Assembly: GCA_016748015.1 (NCBI GenBank)
Contig: JAAOMT010000009.1
Coordinates: forward strand, 204,459 to 268,458
DNA length: 64,000 nt
Origin: Geosiphon pyriformis
Lineage: Eukaryota > Glomeromycota > Glomeromycetes > Archaeosporales > Geosiphonaceae
Direction: 5' to 3'
Below are positions 46,564 to 56,289 of this stretch, piece after piece. Under the pieces are notes generated by a model. That model searched no databases. It saw nothing but the letters and a program-made list of their open reading frames with translations, and had not been told where the DNA came from. Both the position numbers and the translations under genes were made by a program. The stretch's first letter is position 1. Each line of letters opens with the position of its first letter.

Positions 46564-47407
46564 ATGTCAAATTCACTCCATACAAATGGCCCCGTTTCCA
46601 CAAGTACTTCGCCGTCTATAGTTGAAGAAAGGGTGGTATTAAACGTGGGTGGTGTAAAGGTATTTTAAAAAGTTTATGAGAAAGGAGCTTTGCGATCTTT
46701 CTATTGAAATTTATTATCATAAAATATTACATATAAAATTTCAAACATAGTATGAAACTTATCGCGCGACCTTGACTGCCTACCCTCACACTCGTCTTGG
46801 AAGATTATTCAAGAATAAGAAAAAGACACCATCTAATCGTGATGAACATTTTTTTGATCGAAATGGTCATGCCTTTCACTATATTCTCGAATATTATCGT
46901 ACAGGACGTATTACATTTCCACGTGATGATGTTAACTCTGGTGGTAGAGGGGTTGCCTTAGATCGAGAAATTTTCAATGAGCTCGAATATTTTGAAATTT
47001 TGCCCGCTAACATTCCTCACCAGAACAAAGCATTGGCGATACGAATCGATCAACTGGTCAACTTCCTTAGACAAACTTATTTTGAAGCAGTTTCGAGGAT
47101 GCAATTGGAAACAGATATTCGATTTCATGTCGATGGCACTTACTTTGCACCAATAGATGTGAATTTTTGTATTGGGGCTTCTGGCTATGTCATCTTGGAG
47201 AGATTTGGAAAAGATATCGAGTCACATTTGAAGTCTACGATTCCGTTGTTGAAAGCAAACTTTACACACTATCCAAAGGGTAACACTTATCCTGAAAATA
47301 GGATAGTTTCAATGCCACATTATCAAATTCAATTCTTTGTCGAGACTGATAATTATGATTTTGATGCCGTCCGCAAAATCTCCTCTTTAAAATCAAGAGA
47401 TCCTTGA
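46564..47407 (+). CDS. BTB/POZ (T1, KCTD-like) domain protein, two exons
   Basis: Exon 1 46564-46659 and exon 2 46751-47407 are joined by a 91-bp GT-AG intron (GTATTT...CATAG); splicing gives VLNVGGVK-YETYRATLTAYP, the start of a potassium-channel-tetramerisation type BTB domain. It continues TRLGRLF, FFDRNGHAFHYILEYYRTG and ELEYFEI. BTB domains oligomerise and often serve as cullin-3 adaptors. The C-terminal half (about residues 120-250) has no recognised domain. ATG 46564 (AATATGT, A at -3) gives 250 residues; an in-frame upstream ATG at 46432 with poor context would give 294. Intact frame and normal composition suggest a live host gene of a family expanded in these fungi. Confidence 0.85.
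46660..46750 (+). other. Intron of the BTB gene
   Basis: GTATTT donor and ACATAG acceptor. Without splicing the frame meets a stop inside the intron, while splicing restores the conserved BTB sequence. Confidence 0.85.
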
Positions 47408-47603
47408 GATTATCAAGGATGCATTAACAATAGTATTAATACTTCTAAAATTTTTCGTTGCAGATAGATTGTGAATCATTAATTGTAGAATCTTTATGCA
47501 AAATCTAAAACATAAATGGCCAAGATCTTAAAATTTACAAATCTGAGTAGAGATGATAATTATGAATCAAACAGACATTTATTTTTTACAATTCAGAGTA
47601 GCC
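47408..47603. other. Spacer after the BTB gene
   Basis: About 200 bp, presumed 3' UTR of the BTB gene and flank. No feature seen beyond AT-rich sequence. Confidence 0.4.
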
Positions 47604-47872
47604 ATGATACTTCGCCAACTCATGGTGGTTTTTGGTACATTTGCTCTCACTACTGCTCGACTAATTCCAGCACCTCAACCTAGAGTTGTTAGCAACAATG
47701 TTGTAACTATGTCGTAGAAATGGTATTCTTTATGCACAACTTTGGTTGTCATAAAGGGAATGTTAATGGCAACCAAAACTATGGTACTGGTTACAACAAC
47801 GGGAATATAAATAGTGATAATGAGAATGGAGCTTCCAAAGGCAACGTGAACTATGGAAATTTCAATAAGTGA
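47604..47872 (+). pseudogene. Decayed secreted Gly/Asn-rich protein gene
   Basis: ATG 47604 opens a signal-peptide-like N-terminus (MVVFGTFALTTARLIP) ending at TAG 47715. A second frame then encodes KGNVNGNQNYGTGYNNGNI ... GNVNYGNFNK, ending TGA 47870. The Gly/Asn/Tyr pattern matches the repeats of the gene at 51550-53061 (GQFNGNVNWG, NNNYGS), so this is a broken, much shorter relative in the opposite orientation. No Lys-Arg site remains. Confidence 0.6.
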
Positions 47873-48293
47873 TAATGAAAAATCAAAAAACATGGATACT
47901 GAAAACCGCTATTACCCTGTCGAAGTATCACTTCTTTTAATTTCATGGCAATAAAACTTCGGTCCAGCAGAAGTCATTTAATATTAATATCATCCTGAAA
48001 ATTGGTAATATAATTCGCCTATTGGCTCGATTGAAAATTAAATTGCCAAATTTCAAACTTTGACCACATTTGAAATATTCAGGTCAGTAACAATAAAAGT
48101 GATTTTTTTCAAAGAGCTGTGGACATTAATGATTTGCAAGTAGAAAAGGTGCTCAGTAAATATGTTCAAAACCGAAACTTCTAACAAGTATAATGAGGAA
48201 TTGAAAAAGTAAAATATCTTGTTATCATAAAATAAAATAGACAATTCGAAGGCCAAGAGTTTAATACCCTTATGGAGGTATTTTCTTGAGTCT
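47873..48293. other. Intergenic spacer, probable 3' flank of the F-box gene
   Basis: No coding pattern; the ORFs seen here are short and without recognisable composition. Confidence 0.45.
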
Positions 48294-49910
48294 TCATTCT
48301 AATCCCACTTCAATTCCTACACAATAATGCTTGGGAGTTTCGGTGATATTGAAATAATTGATTTTTCTCCTTTGCTTTCTGGCAAAGTTTTGGACTAAAG
48401 TTTGGTGAATATCATTGCGACCATCACAAGCCCATGAGAGATAAGAAATAGAACTTGGAGCATTATCAAGAAATCCGCGCAGGTATTTTGCCAATAAGAT
48501 CCATCGATCCGCATTTAAAACCTTAAAACCAAATGGAAGGCATGTTGCTATTTGTGGAAAGTATTTATATAATTTAAATAACCGAGAATCATCAAGTAAT
48601 GGTCTTGGGATAGTCAGCGATTTCAACCGGGAAGTTTTTACCAAGCTTAAAAGGTCCTGAATTTGTTGGTCGGTACATATAAATGTCCCAAAATTTACAA
48701 GATTCGGACAATGAGATGCGATTGTTTTGAGAATAGTCGGGCAATATCTCAAATCTATGAAAAGGTTGAGGTCGGTCAAAATTACATTTGTATTTATCAG
48801 AATTGCTTCCAATTCCAAGGATGCTGCGTTTCGTGGATCATAATTCCAATTTTTTTCAATCCCATTAAATTCCAGATAGCGAAGGTTGGGATATTGTGCA
48901 ATAGCCAATGATTTCAAGCTAACTGAGGTTACTGAGAAATTTGAAAAACTCAATCTTTCCAAATTCTGACATTTTCCCAAACTTTTTAAATCGAAATTAT
49001 CTGGCACCATTCCTCCAAAAATTTCTATTTTTCGCAAAGAGCTTTTTATTTTACCAAGGCTTAGCACCTCCAGTTCGCGTGATAAATCGATTTGATCACC
49101 AACTGTAAGCTCCAAATTTTTTAAATTTCCTTGAACTTTTATCAAACGAGAAAAATCAAACTTTTTCTGATTCGAAAGACCGAACGCCACGATTAAATCC
49201 TCAAGACAATGGCATGAATCTGCTACAGCTTTAAAGAATTCGGCATCATTAAATTGATCATTGCAAGTCAATTTTCTTAGAGAGGAAAGCCAAATTTTCA
49301 TTGATGGGAAAGAGGCAATAGCAGATATGTATTTTTTTGCGCAGATTTCAAACCAGATTGATTTGTTCTTTAATGAAGAGGGTAAATCTGTGTTTAAATA
49401 TTCGAGCGTTCGATGTTCGAGGTCAATTTTGCTAAGGTTGATTAGAACTTTGCAGATCTCGTTTGTAATTTGAAAGCAGCGTTCCTCATGAGTATCCCCC
49501 GTATCGATTTCTGTACCATCGATATCGAACTCACATTGACCACGATAGAAAATATTATTCAATGATGACCATTTTAATACCAATCTGTACAAATTATAGT
49601 AATTCAATTCACGAAGAAATGCTGGATATTCAAAGGCAGGCTTTGGTTGTGATGGTATGTTGCCAAGCTTGAGTTTTAATTTATAATCTTCAATATTTAT
49701 AAAAGTTAGATAAACTGGGATTATCTTGAAGAGCTTTGATTCTGCGATCATGTCGCAATTAAAAGGTTTCCTCCAAAGCGTTGGCATGCCACTTTTGCAC
49801 CATTGTCTATTTACTAAAATTGCTGAATGTAAAGTTCGATAATCATCCGGGTTGATTGCCAAGAAAATTCTTACAAGGCATTCCATTGGTAAAAAGCTGG
49901 ATGTCTCCAT
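48294..49910 (-). CDS. F-box protein with leucine-rich-repeat-like region
   Basis: 538 residues, intact, no intron needed. Residues about 5-50 form an F-box: LPMECLVRIFLAI ... LVNRQWCKSGMPTLWRKPF. From about residue 200 on there are repeated leucine-spaced segments (LSSLRKLTCN, LKNLELTV, LERLSFSNFSV, PNLRYLEFNG, RLKSLTIP) typical of irregular LRRs. F-box proteins bind Skp1 and bring substrates to SCF ubiquitin ligases; the substrate is unknown. It uses TGG for Trp and has no internal TGA, which shows the standard code. Upstream on its strand, GAATAAAAG about 15 bases before the ATG is TATA-like. Large F-box families are known in these fungi. Confidence 0.88.
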   Translation of the reverse strand: METSSFLPMECLVRIFLAINPDDYRTLHSAILVNRQWCKSGMPTLWRKPFNCDMIAESKLFKIIPVYLTFINIEDYKLKLKLGNIPSQPKPAFEYPAFLRELNYYNLYRLVLKWSSLNNIFYRGQCEFDIDGTEIDTGDTHEERCFQITNEICKVLINLSKIDLEHRTLEYLNTDLPSSLKNKSIWFEICAKKYISAIASFPSMKIWLSSLRKLTCNDQFNDAEFFKAVADSCHCLEDLIVAFGLSNQKKFDFSRLIKVQGNLKNLELTVGDQIDLSRELEVLSLGKIKSSLRKIEIFGGMVPDNFDLKSLGKCQNLERLSFSNFSVTSVSLKSLAIAQYPNLRYLEFNGIEKNWNYDPRNAASLELEAILINTNVILTDLNLFIDLRYCPTILKTIASHCPNLVNFGTFICTDQQIQDLLSLVKTSRLKSLTIPRPLLDDSRLFKLYKYFPQIATCLPFGFKVLNADRWILLAKYLRGFLDNAPSSISYLSWACDGRNDIHQTLVQNFARKQRRKINYFNITETPKHYCVGIEVGLE

Positions 49911-50097
49911 TTTGCGAGGCTTTTATTCGATGTATTTCCAAAGATTCGTATCGTAAGTGGGCGCAGCTGTTGTTGAAAAATTCGAAGGAAAGCAAAATCG
50001 GATCAAGTAGTTGTAAAATTTAATGACTGATTGGTCAATTAATGTGATCTGCAACTTTAAATTAAATTGACAAACTGTAAAAGCGCTAATTAAGTGT

Positions 50098-50275
50098 GAT
50101 CAACCACTATCTACGATTACATAACAGAAATGATATAGTAGAAGTGGCTCACGCGTTGTCTACGTGTGACCAGCCATCCGAACCGGTCAAGTCTACACTA
50201 ACCAGTCAGACTCTGCAGATCCGAGAAATTCATACCGGAGGCGATATGCGCCATTTTCTTTAAACCACTAAAGCT
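50098..50275 (-). repeat. SINE-like fragment with LINE 3' tail
   Basis: Plus-strand 50098-50205 (CAACCACTATCTACG ... TGTGACCAGCCATCCG) aligns to the complement of the 3' ends of LINE Z (58410-58520) and LINE Y (41585-41700). Beyond 50205 the similarity stops and a GC-richer body of about 70 bp follows (GAGAAATTCATACCGGAGGC). On the minus strand this is body first, LINE tail second, as in SINEs that borrow a LINE 3' end. A box-B-like GGTTCGGAT occurs inside the tail. Confidence 0.45.
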
Positions 50276-50971
50276 CTATAATATAGCCAAATTAAAAAAA
50301 TAAAACCAGTTAATAATTGTAAAAATATGTGATTTTTTAAATAAATTATATATATATATTAAAATTGCTACAATATGTAAAGATTTTTATAATTTTATAA
50401 TTTATTAAGATATCTATTTGTTCATCTTGAGATTTTTATTAAAATCTAAATAAACTTGAAATTTGTATGTTATTAATCTAATTAAATAACAAACTTTAAT
50501 GGCAGAAACAAATTACAAAGTCAAAAAACTATTTACAGCAAATAAAACAATTTCGTTTATCATTTTTTAGGCAATTGAAAATTTAAACAAAAACTGATGT
50601 AAAAGTAATGATACATAAATTTGCCCAATTCGCTTTATTTGAAAAGCAGAAGTGTATTTTAGATAATATTTTATAAACTAATTTTATTTATCATGATATT
50701 ATAAAATAAAGTATTATACACCAAGAAAATTTTTCCTCTTAAAGCTATTCTTCCAACACAATCAAGACACTTATAAAAATATTTAACCAGTGCGTAAACT
50801 ACTTAAATTTTGTATATAAAAGGATGTGATCGACTCATTAAGTAGATAATCAGGAATATTAATTACATGTAAATTCGGGTTTATTTTTTGAATATCCAAT
50901 CTTCGCACCCAAAAAAATTCAAATTGAAAAGTTACCTTGAACTAAAATTTAAAGAACTCACCGCTCTTTTT
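50276..50971. other. AT-rich intergenic stretch
   Basis: No coding pattern seen. Presumed upstream flank of the F-box gene (minus) and of the Gly/Asn-rich fragment (plus). Confidence 0.45.
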
Positions 50972-51117
50972 TCAATGGTAATACGGAGCATGGCAGTTAA
51001 AATTGAATTGACCAACGAAATGCGTGATGGGGCAATTATAATGACAACGGCAACCGAAATTTGAAACGTAAAGGTGCAGACAATGGCAGAAACCACAATT
51101 TTGGCAGTTTCCAATGA
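50972..51117 (+). pseudogene. Second decayed Gly/Asn-rich protein fragment
   Basis: One plus-strand frame reads WGNYNDNGNRNLKRKGADN and NHNFGSFQ, ending TGA 51115. The spacing N-W-G-N ... L-K-R ... N-F-G-S resembles the repeat junction of the gene at 51550-53061 (NWGNGNG ... NNNYKRQA ... NNYGS), including a retained Lys-Arg. Stops upstream break the frame. Confidence 0.45.
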
Positions 51118-51549
51118 TGATAACCATGGTAATCATAATCCTTTGATTGAGCACGTGGCCCAAAGGCATAATCACAAAGAATCAAATAACACAGAAAGTA
51201 ACTTTTGAAACTAACAACTGTTTATCCTGTATCAAAAAAGTGAAGAGCTAAAAAATAATTTATTGCAAATCAAACTGTCGACTTTATTTTGTATTGTTAA
51301 TGAAAGCAGAAATCCACTTGTAAATAATTAAGCCGCTATGGCTAAACTTACCAATAAGACATGTTAAATGCATGTTTAACATTTTGGAAACAGAAACGTG
51401 TAGATAGGTATTTTTCATGTAGAAATTATTTATTTATATTCTTTACAAGCTAGACATTTATTTCAAAGATTTAGATTTTTACAAGTATATGTGGAATTCT
51501 TGAATCTATGTATTTTTTAGGTTGCACTTCACAAATTTTATTTGAGTAT
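51118..51549. other. Spacer, 3' flank of the repeat-protein gene
   Basis: No coding pattern. A TTTATT at 51537-51542 gives AATAAA on the minus strand but lies only a few bases after the stop codon, so its use as a polyadenylation signal is uncertain. Confidence 0.4.
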
Positions 51550-53061
51550 CTAGTAGTTGAAATTACCGTTGTGGTAGCCGTTGTCATTTCCCCAGTTGTA
51601 ATTTCCATTAGAAAGACCATTATAACTTCCATAGTTGTTGTTTCCGTTTGCTACTCCATTGCCACTTCCCCAGTTGGAATTTCCATTGAATTGGCCATTG
51701 CCATTTCCCCAGTTGCCATTACCATTGCCGACACCATTATAAACAGCTTGACGTTTGTAGTTGTTATTACCGTTGTAGTAGCCGTTGCCATTTCCCCAGT
51801 TGTAATTTCCATTAGAAACACCATTATAACTTCCATAGTTGCCATTTCCATTAGAAACACCATTATAACTACCCCAGTTGGAATTTCCATTGAATTGGCC
51901 ATTGCCATTTCCCCAGTTGCCATTACCATTGCCTACACCGTTACCAATAGCTTGACGTTTGTAGTTGTTATTACCGTTCCAGTAGCCGTTGCCATTTCCC
52001 CAGTTGTAATTTCCATTAGAAAGACCATTCAAACTTCCATAGTTGTTGTTTCCATTAGAATCACCATTAGAACTTCCCCAGTTGACATTTCCATTGAATT
52101 GGCCATTGCCATTTCCCCAGTTGCCATTACCATTGCCGACACCATTATAATAAGCTTGACGTTTGTAGTTGTTATTACCGTTCCAGTAGCCGTTGCCATT
52201 TCCCCAGTTGTAATTTCCATTAGAAAGACCATTCAAACTTCCATAGTTGTTGTTTCCATTAGAATCACCATTAGAACTTCCCCAGTTGACATTTCCATTG
52301 AATTGGCCATTGCCATTTCCCCAGTTGCCATTACCATTGCCGACACCATTATAATAAGCTTGACGTTTGTAGTTGTTATTACCGTTCCAGTAGCCGTTGC
52401 CATTTCCCCAGTTGTAATTTCCATTAGAAAGACCATTCAAACTTCCATAGTTGTTGTTTCCATTAGAATCACCATTAGAACTTCCCCAGTTGACATTTCC
52501 ATTGAATTGGCCATTGCCATTTCCCCAGTTGCCATTACCATTGCCGACACCATTATAATAAGCTTGACGTTTGTAGTTGTTATTACCGTTCCAGTAGCCG
52601 TTGCCATTTCCCCAGTTGTAATTTCCATTAGAAAGACCATTCAAACTTCCATAGTTGTTGTTTCCATTAGAATTACCATTGCCACTTCCCCAGTTGACAT
52701 TTCCATTGAATTGGCCATTGCCATCTCCCCAGTTGCCATTACCATTGCCGACACCATTATAAACAGCTTGACGTTTGTAGTTGTTATTACCGTTCCAGTA
52801 GCCGTTGCCATTTCCCCAGTTGTAATTTCCATTAGAAAGACCATTCAAACTTCCATAGTTGTTGTTTCCATTAGAATCACCATTAGAACTTCCCCAGTTG
52901 ACATTTCCATTGAATTGGCCATTGCCATTTCCCCAGTTGCCATTACCATTGCCGACACCATTATAATAAGCTTGACGTTTCTCCGAGGGAGCGGCGGAAG
53001 TAGCAAGAGAGAGAAGGGCAACACATGCCATCACAGATAGGGAAACCGATTTAATTGCCAT
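51550..53061 (-). CDS. Secreted Gly/Asn-rich tandem-repeat protein with Lys-Arg sites (Kex2-processed type)
   Basis: 503 residues. An N-terminal signal peptide (MAIKSVSLSVMACVALLSLA) is followed by a short pro-part ending SEKR. Then come seven units of 68 residues starting QA(Y/V/I), rich in NGN, with Trp/Tyr at fixed positions (NWGNGNGQF, NNNYGS, NYNWGNGNGY). Six units end NNNYKR. Signal peptide, repeats and a dibasic site between every unit are the layout of Kex2-processed repeat proteins, which release multiple similar peptides in the Golgi. Each product would start with Gln, which can become pyroglutamate. Three middle units are near identical; units 6 and 7 differ most. The function is unknown; signalling, wall or effector roles are possible. 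The long antisense ORF is a shadow. Confidence 0.85.
   Translation of the reverse strand: MAIKSVSLSVMACVALLSLATSAAPSEKRQAYYNGVGNGNGNWGNGNGQFNGNVNWGSSNGDSNGNNNYGSLNGLSNGNYNWGNGNGYWNGNNNYKRQAVYNGVGNGNGNWGDGNGQFNGNVNWGSGNGNSNGNNNYGSLNGLSNGNYNWGNGNGYWNGNNNYKRQAYYNGVGNGNGNWGNGNGQFNGNVNWGSSNGDSNGNNNYGSLNGLSNGNYNWGNGNGYWNGNNNYKRQAYYNGVGNGNGNWGNGNGQFNGNVNWGSSNGDSNGNNNYGSLNGLSNGNYNWGNGNGYWNGNNNYKRQAYYNGVGNGNGNWGNGNGQFNGNVNWGSSNGDSNGNNNYGSLNGLSNGNYNWGNGNGYWNGNNNYKRQAIGNGVGNGNGNWGNGNGQFNGNSNWGSYNGVSNGNGNYGSYNGVSNGNYNWGNGNGYYNGNNNYKRQAVYNGVGNGNGNWGNGNGQFNGNSNWGSGNGVANGNNNYGSYNGLSNGNYNWGNDNGYHNGNFNY
51556..52974 (-). repeat. 204-bp tandem repeats within the secreted repeat-protein gene
   Basis: Seven units of 204 bp (68 codons), the last without the Lys-Arg codons. 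Copies in the middle of the array are nearly identical at DNA level, so recent unequal exchange or conversion is likely. Confidence 0.9.
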
Positions 53062-53210
53062 TTTATTAAGTATCAGAAGAATGTTAAGGTTTAATTCGTT
53101 AGAGGAATATAGAAACAGAGGAGAGATTACAACCTAATTATTGGACAGATATGTAATTTTATCGAGAAGAACAATTCGATGAAGAAAGATAAAGGTTGAT
53201 TGATAGGGTC

Positions 53211-53218
53211 TTTATATA
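53211..53218 (-). promoter_or_regulatory. TATA box of the repeat-protein gene
   Basis: TATATAAA on the minus strand, about 150 bp upstream of the ATG at 53061, followed by a non-coding leader without ATG in good context. Confidence 0.55.
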
Positions 53219-56200
53219 CTTGCGTTTTGAATTAAAATTAAAATTTTCATTTTTTGAACGAAAGATCGTTTTTGGAATATTAGAATATTAGATACCTGTA
53301 TTCTCCTAAAAAAAACCATGTAATCTTCCTTGATGCACATCTTATTGAAAGTGATCAGGGTTTAACAATAATGATCGATCGGAATTAAAAATTTTATTTT
53401 TCATTGTGGAAATAAAGGTCGGTAAGGGTGCATGCGTGTAGATTTGTAAGACCTCCCCAGATCAGGGGTAAATCAACAGAGATCGACTTCATTCTACAAT
53501 GAATTTTTATCAGAGTAAAAATTGTTACCAGTTACCCCCTAGAAAAATAAAAAGTAAATATGTTCTGTAATCGATTCCTCAGGAGCAAAAGAAAATGCGT
53601 CTTTGTGTATGTTCTTGGTTACTTCTGCCACCATTTTTCGATTTAACTGATGTTAAAAATTCTGATCAGAATATTAGTATAGATAGTGGAATGACCTCAC
53701 TTTGTTATAGCAAAAAAATATATATATATATATATACAATGTAATTTTTAATTAGAATTGAAAAATATATTATAAATTAATAAAAACACCTTACAAAAAT
53801 AATATTAAATGATTAAAAAATAAATCATAGTTTTAATAAATATTTTTTTTCATTTTTAAAAACACAATTGCAATTTTAATTGAAAATGTCGTTTTGTATT
53901 TAATGACATTTGTATTATCAAATATAATAATATAAAATTACAGTTTTGTTTAAATTTTAAATTTTAAATTATTATGTACAGGAAATGTTGTTACAAATAA
54001 TTTAAAATTTTTAACTTTTCACTTATTTCTTATCAATCTTTGGTTATCCAAACCTAATTGTTTTTTTTTTCAGAATGTGAAGGAGTTAGAGATTAGGTTA
54101 CTCATAATATTGATTCTTGCACAATTTCATTGTACAAATTATTTCTTAAAAATTAGAGATTCATGCCTATGCATAAAAATTGAAATTCTCGAAAGTGCGA
54201 TTGCACCAAAATTTTAATTATTCGGAATCTCCATTTTAAGAACAATCCAATATCGATATCTTTGTTAGCTACATGAATATGGAAATATAAATATTTGAGC
54301 CTGAATTTGATCTAAAGTCTAAAAACGAAAGAATTGTTAATTTTTTTACAAAGCCGGGTAGACCTAAATCAAGAATAAATGCATAAAATTGAATTCGAAA
54401 TGTGTCCATAATTAGACAAATGAGCCCAAGCCTGATCGGGAACCCTTGTCATTTATTCCCAACGTGTTCCTCAATAATAGATTCTATTTGAAATCAAAAC
54501 CTGATTTTTTCTTCCCGAAACTATAATCATAAATTACTTTTTGCCTATCTTAGTAAAAGGAATTTTACCCCAACAAGTAACTTGACCTCGTTTAAACAAT
54601 CTGAAAAGGTAAGTCAAAGTTTATGATCAAAAAGGGGTTGGGCTAATATCCGTGAAAATAAATAAGGTTATCCAACAAACCCCGCCTCAAAACCGACAGA
54701 TAATCAAAAAGTTCGATAAACAAAGAGTTATACAACAAAGATTTCTTTTGCTGTCTTATTTTTTTTGACATAAATTTGATTGCTAGGGTTATAAAGTTCG
54801 TGGCGTGATAATTCTGGTGTAAAAGAATAGCATCGAAAGCTTTGGATCATTATAATAGCTTATCAAGGGTACCCATTTTAAAGATCTAATTACAAATTTT
54901 ATCTGCAGAAGATAAGCTGAAAAATTACGCAATTCTTTGTTCTGATAACAACTTACAATTACAAAAAAGCTCGAAATTTTAAAAATTCATTTTTACAAAT
55001 AAGTTAATCGTAAGTTTGACATGTAAAAAACAATTGACCAAAGAAAAATTGTGCATGTTACTTAACATTAATTAATAAAAAACACGATTCACTATTAATT
55101 ATGTATGAATTTACTTTTTTTTAATAATAATATTTTTATCAATAAAAATGAATTAACAAACTTTTATTTTATTTAGCTTTTATCATTGATTAAAAAAATA
55201 AACAATTATAAGATGCTTTGTCAAAATATTAAAATAAATTTAATCAAAAAAAATTTTATAATTCATAAAATGCTTTTAATTAATTACGTAATATAACAAA
55301 TAATTGTGCAAGCAAATATTAATAAATTACTATATATTAAATTCAAAAATATAAAAAACTGCTCCAAAATTTTTTTACTAATATAAAAATTTGTATAATT
55401 GGTTTTTTTATAACAAACTTTTTTTTAAAAATATTATTTTGTAATAATTTTAACTTTACAAAAACAAATAAAACTATTTTTAAATAAATATTTATTATTA
55501 ATTAATATTTATTATTATTTTAACATTATTTAAAATTTTACAAATTACATTAATTATTCAATTTATTATTAATATAACATTTCAAATTTTACCTTAATTT
55601 ATAAATATAATTAAATATTAAAATTAAATTATTTATTATTTTAAAATAATACAATAAAAATTTTTTAAGTAATTTAAACTAAATTTTAATTAATTTTAAA
55701 CAGTTTAAATAAAAGTTTATTAAAATTTTTATAAAACCAAAAGTATTAAAACTTAGAATATTATTATATAAAAGTTGTATAAAAAATTTTTTTTTTTTCA
55801 AAAAAAAAATTTTTTGTTATTTAAAATAAATACGATTTATTAAGCCAATTTTTTTAATTTAATTATAATTAATAATAATTTTTTTTATTTTAGATTATTG
55901 GGCTTAAAATAAATAAATATTATAATTATTTTATAAAATTAATTTTTAAAACTCAAAAATAATAGTATAAAATTTGGAATTAAATTAATTAATTAATACC
56001 AATAGTATATAATTATTTAATTTAAAAAACAATGTATTGTTAATTAGTTTAAGTCTGCATTTTAATTGTCATGTATAATAAAAACTGTTTTGGTTTTAAA
56101 AATTTTAAAAAGTCAATTTCTTTCAAATAATAACAATTAAACTAATGTGTTTACAGTTGATAATTAAACAATTGTAAAATTATTAATTTTCAACAATAAA

Positions 56201-56289
56201 AAATAAAAGAAAATTCTTTTAATTAATTCTTGATAAAAAAAAAATTGTTAAAGTATAATAACAAATTTAAGCATGCTAATTTCTAATTA
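53219..56289. other. Intergenic DNA without a recognised gene
   Basis: 53219-55000 has moderate AT content and no convincing frame; a short (TA)n microsatellite lies at 53718-53736. 55000-56289 is extremely AT-rich and low in complexity, like other decayed repeats here. Nothing else is supported. Confidence 0.5.

Noticed and set aside
47675-47893. 72-residue minus-strand ORF
   Set aside because: Antisense of the decayed Gly/Asn-rich gene; Val/Ile/Thr text as expected for that complement.
51508-53040. 510-codon plus-strand ORF antisense to the repeat-protein gene
   Set aside because: Its protein is a periodic Val/Ile/Thr text forced by the 204-bp repeats on the other strand. It lacks a signal or domain, and the minus frame has signal peptide, Kex2 sites and a TATA box.
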